Shown here: positions 1-4,257 of the stretch, one piece after another | Layout of the letters: each line of letters starts with the position of its first letter | Position numbering within the stretch: the stretch's first letter is position 1 | Assembly: GCA_038240835.1 (NCBI GenBank) | Contig: JBBRGJ010000157.1 | Location: forward strand, 1 to 7,728 | DNA length: 7,728 bases | From: JBAXTE01 sp038240835 | GTDB lineage: Bacteria > Bacteroidota > Bacteroidia > Bacteroidales > WCHB1-69 | Direction: 5' to 3' | Notes under the pieces: generated by a model | The model's input: only the letters and a program-made list of their open reading frames with translations | Database searches by the model: none | Told to the model about the DNA's origin: nothing | Position numbers and translations under genes: made by a program

Positions 1-53
1 ATTCTTCTCATCGATTGGAATTAAAAGGAAACAGTTTAAGAAAAAACATGTAA
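1..53 (+). CDS. istB: IstB-like IS21 ATP-binding protein, C-terminal end only
   Basis: Read from base 3, the codons give SSHRLELKGNSLRKNM and then TAA at 51-53. This matches the usual C-terminal tail of IstB proteins of IS21 elements, where an HRxELKGxSxRK pattern is common. IstB is the AAA+ ATPase helper of the IstA transposase. Only about 16 residues are visible, so no ATPase motif can be checked. The call rests on the tail pattern together with the IS21-type terminal repeats directly downstream. The stop looks like the natural end of the gene and not a break. Confidence 0.7.
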   Translation, partial: SSHRLELKGNSLRKNM

Positions 54-93
54 TTTTGTCATACCATAAGTTCTTTGAATCAAACTAAAAAAG

Positions 94-137
94 GGGTGGT
101 CAGTTTGCCGGAATGGGTGGTCAGTATCACCGGAATA
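94..137 (+). repeat. Two tandem IS21 terminal repeats
   Basis: Copy 1 (94-114) and copy 2 (115-137) both begin GGGTGGTCAGT and end CCGGAAT. They differ only in the middle (TTG against ATCA). They lie head to tail, as expected for the multiple terminal binding sites at an IS21 end. Confidence 0.75.
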
Positions 138-141
138 TCCA

Positions 142-330
142 TTTATGCATATTATTGAATTTCATAAACTTTATTTACTGCAAAATTACAATTTTAATGT
201 TACCTATATATTAACTGAAATAAATTGTTACAAAATTGTGTTTGCAAAGATAAAAATATCAAAGCTCTTTGAAAAAATGCAATTAGAGAATTAAGACTTT
301 CACTTGAATAGAGTATAGGATTTCCCAAAC
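142..330. other. AT-rich spacer with no gene recognised
   Basis: This stretch lies between the IS end and the tRNA-Lys terminator. I see no convincing coding frame. A TATCTTTG on the minus strand (245-252) matches the Bacteroidota -7 box but has no TTG at the right distance, so I do not call a promoter. The only open frame here runs antisense-to-sense through the tRNA gene and is an artefact. Confidence 0.6.
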
Positions 331-363
331 AAAAAAAGAGCTGCAATAAATTGCAACTCTTTT
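331..363 (-). terminator. Intrinsic terminator of tRNA-Lys
   Basis: On the minus strand a hairpin forms directly after the tRNA CCA end. Its stem pairs 334-340 with 357-363 and 342-346 with 351-355, with one mismatch (341/356) and a 4-nt loop (347-350). The A-run at 331-337 reads as a run of U in the leftward transcript. The base of the stem overlaps the last tRNA base. Confidence 0.8.
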
Positions 364-438
364 GGTGTCCCCGGGGGGGCTCGAACCCCCGACCCATTGA
401 TTAAGAGTCAATTGCTCTACCAACTGAGCTACAGAGAC
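363..438 (-). tRNA. tRNA-Lys, anticodon CTT
   Basis: The 76-nt cloverleaf is complete on the minus strand. The acceptor GTCTCTG pairs with CGGGGAC using G-U pairs, followed by discriminator A and an encoded CCA. The D stem is GCTC/GAGC. The anticodon stem ATTGA/TCAAT holds the loop CTCTTAA, which places anticodon CTT at 403-405 (codon AAG). The T stem is GGGGG/CCCCC with loop TTCGAGC. It has its own upstream promoter and downstream terminator, so it appears to be a single-gene transcription unit. Its first 18 nt are repeated at 611-628. The structure shows no defect, so it should be functional. Confidence 0.96.
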
Positions 439-556
439 ATTTTTCCGTTTGCAAATGTACATTATTTATGTGTACTAGCAAAAAGTTTATTTATTTTTTG
501 AATGCTATTTTTGTCGATTGATCTACGCCCGAAGGAGTTTAAATCTCTGATTTTTA
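421..556. repeat. Direct repeat, copy A (tRNA-Lys 5' end plus promoter)
   Basis: This 136-bp block recurs at 611-747. It contains the first 18 nt of tRNA-Lys, the whole promoter and an upstream segment ending in the arm of a hairpin repeat. Compared with copy B it has three substitutions (470/660, 521/712 and 527/718 approximately) and lacks one T in a T-run. A 54-bp spacer (557-610) separates the two copies. Confidence 0.95.
452..481 (-). promoter_or_regulatory. Proximal promoter of tRNA-Lys
   Basis: Read on the minus strand, TTG (481-479) is followed after exactly 19 nt by TACATTTG (459-452). This fits the TTG-N19-TAnnTTTG consensus of the Bacteroidota primary sigma factor. The expected start of transcription is a few bases before the tRNA 5' end at 438. 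Every consensus position matches. The promoter lies within the duplicated block 421-556. Confidence 0.85.
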
Positions 557-564
557 CTCCTTCG
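530..564. repeat. Hairpin-forming inverted repeat
   Basis: CGAAGGAGT at 530-538 pairs perfectly with ACTCCTTCG at 556-564 across a 17-nt loop. There is no T-run on either side, so it is unlikely to be an intrinsic terminator. The left arm and loop recur in copy B (721-746), but the right arm does not. It resembles short interspersed hairpin repeats of flavobacterial genomes. That resemblance is from memory and untested. Confidence 0.5.
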
Positions 565-575
565 AGGATGCTCGG

Positions 576-604
576 AAAATTACAAAAACGAGTTTTTGAA
601 TTTT
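576..604. repeat. A/T-rich stem-loop in the spacer between the two copies
   Basis: AAAATT (576-581) pairs with AATTTT (599-604), and CAAAAA (583-588) pairs with TTTTTG (593-598), around the loop CGAG with a single bulged A at 582. It lies between the distal promoter and the tRNA-Lys gene, so it would be part of any transcript from the distal promoter. Its role is unknown. Confidence 0.4.
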
Positions 605-610
605 ACGGCA

Positions 611-628
611 CAACTGAGCTACAGAGAC
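611..628 (-). pseudogene. tRNA-Lys 5' fragment (first 18 nt)
   Basis: These 18 bases are identical to 421-438 and give nt 1-18 of tRNA-Lys: the 5' acceptor strand, positions 8-9, the 5' half of the D stem and the start of the D loop. The match stops abruptly at 611. No anticodon, T arm or 3' acceptor follows, so this is a fragment and not a gene. Confidence 0.9.
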
Positions 629-641
629 ATTTTTCCGTTTG

Positions 642-671
642 CAAATGTACATTATTTATATGTACTAGCAA
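642..671 (-). promoter_or_regulatory. Duplicated (distal) tRNA-Lys promoter
   Basis: On the minus strand, TTG (671-669), a 19-nt spacer and TACATTTG (649-642) are all preserved. The single spacer substitution at 660 leaves the consensus elements untouched. A leftward transcript would start near 635, cross the 18-nt tRNA fragment and the A/T-rich stem-loop, and read into the intact tRNA-Lys through its proximal promoter. No terminator is evident in between. Activity is inferred. Confidence 0.7.
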
Positions 672-748
672 AAAGTTTATTTATTTTTTTGAATGCTATT
701 TTTGTCGATTGCTCTACTCCCGAAGGAGTTTAAATCTCTGATTTTTAA

Positions 749-943
749 ACTCTACTTTACACAACCCTTGGCATTTTAGCCATCAATGTCGTAAATATCA
801 TCCGCGTGGTCACCATCGTTTTTGCCGTTCACGCCTACCCCAAACAAATGGAATTCAATCATGATTATATCTTTAATGTTGTGGTTTATATTTTCACGTT
901 TTTGATGTGGATCTTTATTGTAAAACATGATAAATTGAAGTAA
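749..943 (+). pseudogene. Exosortase/archaeosortase-family protein, C-terminal fragment
   Basis: An open frame of 64 codons ends at TAA 941-943, with an in-frame TAA at 746-748 inside the repeat just upstream and no start codon. The product has two hydrophobic segments (residues about 7-28 and 41-58) and ends in a short basic tail. It carries NVVNIIRV (Arg at residue 19) and EFNHDYIFN (His at residue 38). These fit the Arg and His of the Cys/Arg/His active site of exosortases, the membrane transpeptidases that process C-terminally tagged surface proteins. In full-length members (usually 150-300 residues) the catalytic Cys lies in the missing N-terminal part. Truncation coincides with the edge of direct repeat copy B, so the 5' part was lost in that rearrangement. 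The family assignment is from pattern recognition; the subfamily is not resolved. Confidence 0.72.
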
Positions 944-994
944 TATCCATACTTCTATTTCAAATTAATTCAACAAATAATACCGATTCTCAAA

Positions 995-1020
995 TCAAAT
1001 TAATCCATAGGTTAATTTGA
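995..1020. terminator. Possible bidirectional terminator between convergent genes
   Basis: TCAAATTAA (995-1003) pairs with TTAATTTGA (1012-1020), and an inner CC/GG pair can form next to a bulged T. It sits between the rightward exosortase remnant and the leftward ABC-F gene. No strong T-run follows on either strand, so the terminator role is tentative. Confidence 0.35.
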
Positions 1021-1109
1021 AATTTAGCATGGCCTGATGCTCGATGCGAATTTTAGTTTGGGTTTTGATTGAGTTAAAGCATATTCGCATTCGGCATTCG
1101 GATACAGTA

Positions 1110-2759
1110 TTAGCACACGGTATTATTCTGACTTTCAAGATCGTTCAAATTTTCAAGTTTCTTCTTTTGCAGAAAATCATAGATTCCTCCCATATGTTCG
1201 CGCACCTTTGTATTGCCAAATTCATAGACCTTGGTCACCAAACCATCCAGAAATTCACGGTCGTGTGAGACAATGATTGCAGTTCCATCAAAAGCCTTAA
1301 TGGCCTCTTTTAGCACCTCTTTTGAAGGAATATCCAAGTGATTGGTAGGTTCATCTAGAATGAGTAGATTGACAGGTTCCAATAGCAATCGGATCATTGC
1401 CAACCGACTTCGTTCTCCACCAGATAGCACTTTCACCTTTTTATCCGAGGCTTCACCTCCAAACATAAAAGAACCCAGAATATCTCTCAGTTTTGTCCGA
1501 ACATCGCCCACGGCAACATTATCCACCGTTTCAAAAACTGTAAAATTTTCATCCAATAGCGAGGGCTGATTTTGCGCGAAATATCCAATTCTCACATTGT
1601 GTCCAAGTTTTAAAGTTCCCGAATAGGCAATCTCCTCCATGATGCACTTAGCAAGGGTACTTTTCCCTTCGCCGTTTTTACCTACAAATGCGACCTTCTC
1701 GCCTCGGTTTATCACCATTCCGATGTTGTCAAGAATCAAGCTATCTCCATATTTCTTGGTTAAATTCTCTATCTCCACATGAAGGGAACCCGAGCGAGGC
1801 GCTGGTGAAAATTTAAGACGTAATTGGGACGTATCTTCCATATCCACTTCAATTCGATCCAACTTATCGAGCTGTTTCACTCTCGATTGAACCTGAGTTG
1901 CTTTGGTGGCTTTAGACCTAAAACGATCTATAAAATCTTGAGTTTCCTGTATCTTTTTTTGTTGATTCTCGAAAGCTCGTACTTGCTGTTCATGCCTTTC
2001 TTTTCGAAGTTCCAAATATTTGGAATAACTAACTTTGTAATCATAGATCCTCCCCAACGAAATTTCGATCGTCCTGTTTGTTACCAAATCAATAAAAACC
2101 TTGTCGTGCGAAACCAGTAAAATGGAATTTCCTGAATTTACAAGAAAATTTTCCAACCACTGAATAGATTCTATATCCAAATGGTTAGTCGGTTCATCCA
2201 ATAAGACAACGTCTGGATTTTGAAGCAGGATTTTCGCCAATTCAACACGCATACGCCAGCCTCCACTAAATTCCGAGCATTGTCTGTCGAAATCGCTACG
2301 ATGGAAGCCCAAACCAAGTAATGTTTTTTCTATTTCGGCGAGAAAATTTCCACCGTCAAAAATTTGTACATGTTCATAAGCATTGCTCAGTTTCTCTATA
2401 ATTTGAGTGTATTCTTCAGACTCATAATCCGTCCTTTCTGAGAGTTGCTTCGTTAAAAATTGAATATTCTCCTGTAATTTATTGAATTGCTCGAATGCTT
2501 TTTCGGTCTCTTGCATCACCGTTGTACCTTCATTGTGAATCATATGCTGAGGCAAATAACCAATGGTTAAATCTGGTGAAGTGACAACATTTCCACTTGT
2601 TGGTTTCCCTTTGCCCGCTAGCAATTTCAGCAGCGTGGATTTTCCCGAACCGTTTCGACCCACCAATCCTATTTTATCTTTCGAATTTACAAGGAATCCT
2701 ATATTGTCTAATAATCGTTTGTCGTCGAAATCGACAGTAAGTTGTTCTATTGAAATCAT
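1110..2759 (-). CDS. ABC-F family ATPase (ribosome-associated translation factor)
   Basis: This soluble protein of 549 residues has two ABC domains and no membrane segment, the ABC-F layout. ABC1 has Walker A GRNGSGKS (34-41), signature EFSGGW (163-168), Walker B VVLLDEPTNHLD (184-195) and switch SHD (217-219). The stretch at about 85-135 fits the helical arm. The charged linker at about 240-310 contains FRSKATKATQVQSR, typical of the part that contacts P-site tRNA in YheS/YdiF-like members. ABC2 has GKNGEGKS (360-367), LSGGERSR (445-452), LLILDEPTNHLD (465-476) and SHD (498-500). All catalytic Glu and His residues are present, so it should hydrolyse ATP. Family members act at the ribosomal E site to rescue stalled or slow complexes, and some protect against antibiotics; this one resembles housekeeping types. 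Length is normal (about 540). The ATG at 2759 gives a standard N-terminus, with an A/T-rich leader and no Shine-Dalgarno. It appears monocistronic. Confidence 0.93.
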   Translation of the reverse strand: MISIEQLTVDFDDKRLLDNIGFLVNSKDKIGLVGRNGSGKSTLLKLLAGKGKPTSGNVVTSPDLTIGYLPQHMIHNEGTTVMQETEKAFEQFNKLQENIQFLTKQLSERTDYESEEYTQIIEKLSNAYEHVQIFDGGNFLAEIEKTLLGLGFHRSDFDRQCSEFSGGWRMRVELAKILLQNPDVVLLDEPTNHLDIESIQWLENFLVNSGNSILLVSHDKVFIDLVTNRTIEISLGRIYDYKVSYSKYLELRKERHEQQVRAFENQQKKIQETQDFIDRFRSKATKATQVQSRVKQLDKLDRIEVDMEDTSQLRLKFSPAPRSGSLHVEIENLTKKYGDSLILDNIGMVINRGEKVAFVGKNGEGKSTLAKCIMEEIAYSGTLKLGHNVRIGYFAQNQPSLLDENFTVFETVDNVAVGDVRTKLRDILGSFMFGGEASDKKVKVLSGGERSRLAMIRLLLEPVNLLILDEPTNHLDIPSKEVLKEAIKAFDGTAIIVSHDREFLDGLVTKVYEFGNTKVREHMGGIYDFLQKKKLENLNDLESQNNTVC

Positions 2760-2774
2760 GTATGTTATTGAATT

Positions 2775-2805
2775 GTAATCTAATTCGTTGTTTATATTGT
2801 GTCAA
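2775..2805 (-). promoter_or_regulatory. Candidate promoter of the ABC-F gene
   Basis: On the minus strand, TTGACA (2805-2800) precedes TAGATTAC (2782-2775), with 20 nt between TTG and the -7 box. The -7 box matches TAnnTTTG only in part (TA and TT kept, the final TG replaced). It lies about 15 nt before the start codon, which would leave a very short leader. Confidence 0.35.
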
Positions 2806-2819
2806 AAGCGATTTTCACA

Positions 2820-3061
2820 TCACTTGATAGCGTATAAGATCATCGGAAAACTGAATCCATTCTCCTTCACCGAGTGCCTAAAACTTGATTTATACGTAAT
2901 TGTTTTAATTGGGGGAAAAGTGGTCCGTTCGATAAAATGATCTCTCTTGACACAATCCAAAAGATTTTTCGGAACATATAATTCAACGATTCCAAAATTC
3001 TTTCTATTCAAACTTAATAATATTCTTGGCTAATTTTTTAACGATCAAAATTTTCGCTCAT
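2820..3061 (-). pseudogene. Possible decayed small gene (unrecognised product)
   Basis: A minus-strand frame of 63 codons ends with TGA at 2820-2822 but can only start at TTG 3011. It is open upstream to a TAG at 3030-3032. An ATG at 3061 starts MSENFDR and then meets TAA in an A-rich run. Frame changes near 3040 and 3012 would link MSENFD, VKKLAKNIIKFE and RKNFGIVELYVPKNLLD into one chain of about 80 residues. This could be a small gene with two frameshifts, or chance. The promoter at 3154-3184 points into it. No family is recognised, no hydrophobic segment stands out, and I make no functional claim. Confidence 0.25.
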
Positions 3062-3115
3062 TTCTGTTTTTATTCTGTAATATTCTATTTTGCATGCTGT
3101 CTTTAATTCTACAAT

Positions 3116-3209
3116 GTTGGGGTTTTGGCTAATTTTACCAATGTTAAATATAGCAAATATACGCAAATATTTTGGGATATGCAATTAGAGACCGATGCAA
3201 AACCCCAAC
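3116..3209. repeat. 12-bp inverted repeat with a 70-bp interior
   Basis: GTTGGGGTTTTG (3116-3127) and CAAAACCCCAAC (3198-3209) are perfect inverted copies. Their G/C blocks stand out from the A/T-rich surroundings. The interior contains the leftward promoter at 3154-3184. No open frame or transposon feature is visible inside. It could be a pair of binding sites, a small non-autonomous element or a structured RNA start. Confidence 0.6.
3154..3184 (-). promoter_or_regulatory. Leftward promoter in the intergenic region
   Basis: On the minus strand, TTG (3184-3182) is followed after 20 nt by TATATTTG (3161-3154), a full match to the Bacteroidota consensus. Transcription would start near 3147 and run toward the possible decayed gene at 2820-3061 and then the ABC-F gene. 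It may be the distal promoter of the ABC-F gene or the relic promoter of a lost gene. Confidence 0.6.
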
Positions 3210-3253
3210 CTCCTCGTTATTTAAAAACTTAAACTACTCATTTACAGCAGTAA

Positions 3254-3271
3254 TCACGATAGCTATCGTGA
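3254..3271. repeat. 18-bp perfect palindrome
   Basis: TCACGATAGCTATCGTGA is its own reverse complement, with no spacer. Dyads with a GATAGCTATC core recur in flavobacterial intergenic DNA (recollection, not tested here). It could be an operator or a dispersed repeat. It is not followed by a T-run. Confidence 0.7.
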
Positions 3272-3375
3272 GCAGTTTGATTTTCTCAAAAGTCTTGATT
3301 TTAAACTTTTGCAACACTTTCAATTATTGAAAATCCTATTGATTTACGAAGGTCCATTTTAATGAAAGCTCTACA

Positions 3376-3393
3376 ATTATTATTATTATTATT
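3376..3393. repeat. (ATT)6 microsatellite at a gene end
   Basis: Six ATT units overlap the stop of the four-helix-bundle gene. Read on the minus strand they supply five consecutive in-frame TAA codons (3391 down to 3377). Slippage here would add or remove stops without altering the protein. Confidence 0.9.
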
Positions 3394-3733
3394 CCAAATT
3401 TCTAATCAAGGCAAAAAGCATTTTTGAGATTTCTTCGAGTTTGAACTCGAGACGAATAAAGTCTTCTTTTGAAATAGCATGATTATCATTTAGAAAATCA
3501 ATAATTGCAGAGCATTCAAAAGCACTTCCACGAGCGATTACCATAAAGTTTTTTCTGTCTTTATTGCTAAACCTTGATGAACCTTCAGCAATATTAAGTA
3601 TGATACTAAAAGATGCCCGTTTGAATTGATCGTTTACATGTTTGTCAAATTTATGATTAGAAATCAAAGCATTCGTCTCATTAGCAAAATCCTTTGCCTT
3701 TTGATAAACAGATAATTTTTTAAAATCAAACAT
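3389..3733 (-). CDS. Four-helix bundle protein (S23 / 23S rRNA IVS-like family)
   Basis: The 114 residues match the family of small helical proteins first found in the intervening sequences of 23S rRNA genes. The N-terminal MFDFKKLSVYQKA is the characteristic opening helix. The central NIAEGSSR (47-54) followed by Phe63 and ARGSAFE (67-73) is the family hallmark, and the last helix is rich in Leu, Phe and Glu. Length (usually 115-125) is normal. The ATG at 3733 gives the expected N-terminus. Members form pentamers, and the related Avd protein works with reverse transcriptases in diversity-generating retroelements, but free-standing members such as this have no settled function. No rRNA or reverse transcriptase gene lies nearby. 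It lies downstream of tRNA-Asn on the same strand, with no clear terminator or consensus promoter in between, so read-through is possible. Confidence 0.88.
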   Translation of the reverse strand: MFDFKKLSVYQKAKDFANETNALISNHKFDKHVNDQFKRASFSIILNIAEGSSRFSNKDRKNFMVIARGSAFECSAIIDFLNDNHAISKEDFIRLEFKLEEISKMLFALIRNLE

Positions 3734-3815
3734 AATGTATAACGATTAGGTGGATAGATTAAATGGGAGAATAGTTCACTTAAGAATCAAACTGAATAGA
3801 AAGAAAAGTGAGTGA

Positions 3816-3871
3816 GAGTTCTGAGAAACAGAACGAGAGTGAATTTGGTCGCTCGAAAATCTCGCTCTCAA
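3816..3871. repeat. 56-bp direct repeat, copy 1
   Basis: Identical over 56 bp to 3952-4007. With one mismatch the match extends left to 3811 (against 3947). Each copy holds a small hairpin, GTTCTG-AGAAA-CAGAAC (3818-3834 here), and a second pairing of GAGAGTGA (3835-3842) with TCGCTCTC (3862-3869) that uses one G-U pair. Confidence 0.97.
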
Positions 3872-3877
3872 AAATTT

Positions 3878-3938
3878 GAAGGAATAGAAGAAAGAAAGAA
3901 AGAAAAGAGAGAAAGAAGAAGTAAAAAGAAAGAAAGAG
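3878..3938. repeat. Near-homopurine tract rich in AAAG units
   Basis: Of 61 bases on the plus strand only two (T at 3885 and 3922) are pyrimidines. The longest unbroken purine run is 3886-3921. GAAA/AAAG units dominate the sequence. It lies between the two 56-bp repeats. A leftward transcript would contain a long C/U tract. Confidence 0.9.
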
Positions 3939-3951
3939 CGAGTGTCAGTGC

Positions 3952-4007
3952 GAGTTCTGAGAAACAGAACGAGAGTGAATTTGGTCGCTCGAAAATCTCG
4001 CTCTCAA
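3952..4007. repeat. 56-bp direct repeat, copy 2
   Basis: Perfect second copy of 3816-3871, offset by 136 bp and ending 24 bp from the tRNA-Asn 3' end. Flanking bases form a further pairing: AGAGCGAG (3935-3942) with CTCGCTCT (4015-4022), which encloses this copy. Perfect identity points to a recent duplication or ongoing conversion. Confidence 0.97.
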
Positions 4008-4030
4008 TCTCACTCTCGCTCTGTTTAAAG

Positions 4031-4104
4031 CTCCCCCTTCAGGACTTGAACCTGAGACCCTCTGATTAACAGTCAGATGCTCTAACCAACTGAGCTAAGG
4101 AGGA
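4031..4104 (-). tRNA. tRNA-Asn, anticodon GTT
   Basis: The 74-nt cloverleaf is complete on the minus strand without an encoded CCA. The acceptor TCCTCCT pairs with AGGGGGA (one T-G pair) and is followed by discriminator G, as usual for tRNA-Asn. The D stem is GCTC/GAGC with loop AGTTGGTTA. The anticodon stem TCTGA/TCAGA holds the loop CTGTTAA, giving GTT (codons AAC/AAU). The T stem TCAGG/CCTGA holds loop TTCAAGT. The sequence after the discriminator is CTTTAAAC, so CCA must be added by the nucleotidyltransferase, unlike the tRNA-Lys in this window. It has a perfect upstream promoter. No obvious terminator follows before the repeats. Confidence 0.96.
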
Positions 4105-4157
4105 ATTTTGGTTACAAAATCTAAATATTGTTGATCATATTTTGAATTTTGTGAGTG

Positions 4158-4187
4158 CAAAGTTAGCAATAATTTCAGAATAAACAA
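4158..4187 (-). promoter_or_regulatory. Promoter of tRNA-Asn
   Basis: On the minus strand, TTG (4187-4185), exactly 19 nt, then TAACTTTG (4165-4158) match the Bacteroidota consensus fully. Transcription should start near 4151, giving a 5' leader of about 45 nt for RNase P to remove. Its -33 end abuts the -7 box of the divergent kinase promoter. Confidence 0.85.
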
Positions 4188-4195
4188 TACCTTTG
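4188..4195 (+). promoter_or_regulatory. Likely -7 box of the PfkB-kinase promoter
   Basis: TACCTTTG matches TAnnTTTG in full. There is no TTG 19-20 nt upstream (a TTA lies at 4163-4165, 22 nt away), so the -33 element is weak. The expected start near 4202 leaves a leader of about 56 nt. It is adjacent to the tRNA-Asn -33 element on the other strand. Confidence 0.5.
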
Positions 4196-4257
4196 CAAAA
4201 AAATCATTAGAAAAAATCTTTATCAATTAATTATCAACTACTTTAATTTTAATATTA

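Larger units (their letters stand above)
1..141 (+). mobile_element. Right end of an IS21-family insertion sequence (partial)
   Basis: The window opens inside an IS21-type element. The end of an istB-like reading frame stops at 53 and is followed at 94-137 by two tandem copies of a roughly 21-bp motif that contains GGTGGTCAGT and CCGGAAT. Arrays of such motifs mark the ends of many IS21 elements in Bacteroidota and are probably transposase binding sites. The element probably ends with the CA at 140-141, because IS21 elements characteristically end in TG...CA. The left end and istA lie outside the window, so completeness and target duplication cannot be judged. Confidence 0.75.
611..747. repeat. 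Direct repeat, copy B
   Basis: This is the second copy of the 421-556 block, about 97% identical (three substitutions and one extra T). Its left edge falls inside the tRNA sequence. Its right edge at 747 is where the exosortase-gene fragment begins. The full unit would be about 190 bp (421-610), so copy B is a tandem duplicate whose far end has been lost. Confidence 0.95.
2760..3388. other. Intergenic region of about 630 bp without a secure gene
   Basis: Between the ABC-F start and the end of the four-helix-bundle gene I see the following and nothing else I can support: the candidate ABC-F promoter, a possible broken small gene (2820-3061), a consensus leftward promoter inside an inverted repeat (3116-3209), an 18-bp palindrome (3254-3271) and the start of an ATT microsatellite. 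Plus-strand frames here are interrupted and unrecognised. Confidence 0.5.

Noticed and set aside
200..397. Minus-strand frame of 65 codons starting inside tRNA-Lys
   Set aside because: It begins within the tRNA 3' half and crosses its terminator. The N-terminal GFEPPRGHQKS is the translation of tRNA sequence.
421..628. Integration (att) site of a mobile element at tRNA-Lys
   Set aside because: Tyrosine integrases usually leave a duplicated tRNA 3' end. Here the 5' end plus the promoter is duplicated, and the intervening 54 bp hold no integrase or cargo. Tandem duplication explains it better.
502..741. Plus-strand frame of 79 codons
   Set aside because: It runs through both repeat copies, the antisense of two tRNA promoters and the tRNA fragment. 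The apparent product mirrors the repeat and not a protein family.
1044..1268. Plus-strand frame overlapping the 3' end of the ABC-F gene
   Set aside because: It is antisense to a clearly coding ABC2 domain and shows no recognisable motif.
3389..3733. Avd protein of a diversity-generating retroelement
   Set aside because: The fold family is shared, but no reverse transcriptase, template repeat or variable target gene is visible. The 56-bp repeats are identical and low in complexity, unlike a template/variable pair with A-directed differences.
3811..4007. CRISPR array
   Set aside because: There are only two repeat units, 56 bp long, with an 80-bp low-complexity spacer and no cas genes.
3812..4069. 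Plus-strand frame of 85 codons, highly basic
   Set aside because: It consists of the 56-bp repeats, the purine tract (giving Lys/Glu/Arg/Ser runs) and the antisense of tRNA-Asn (the familiar LQDLNLRPSD tail). It is an artefact of low-complexity DNA.
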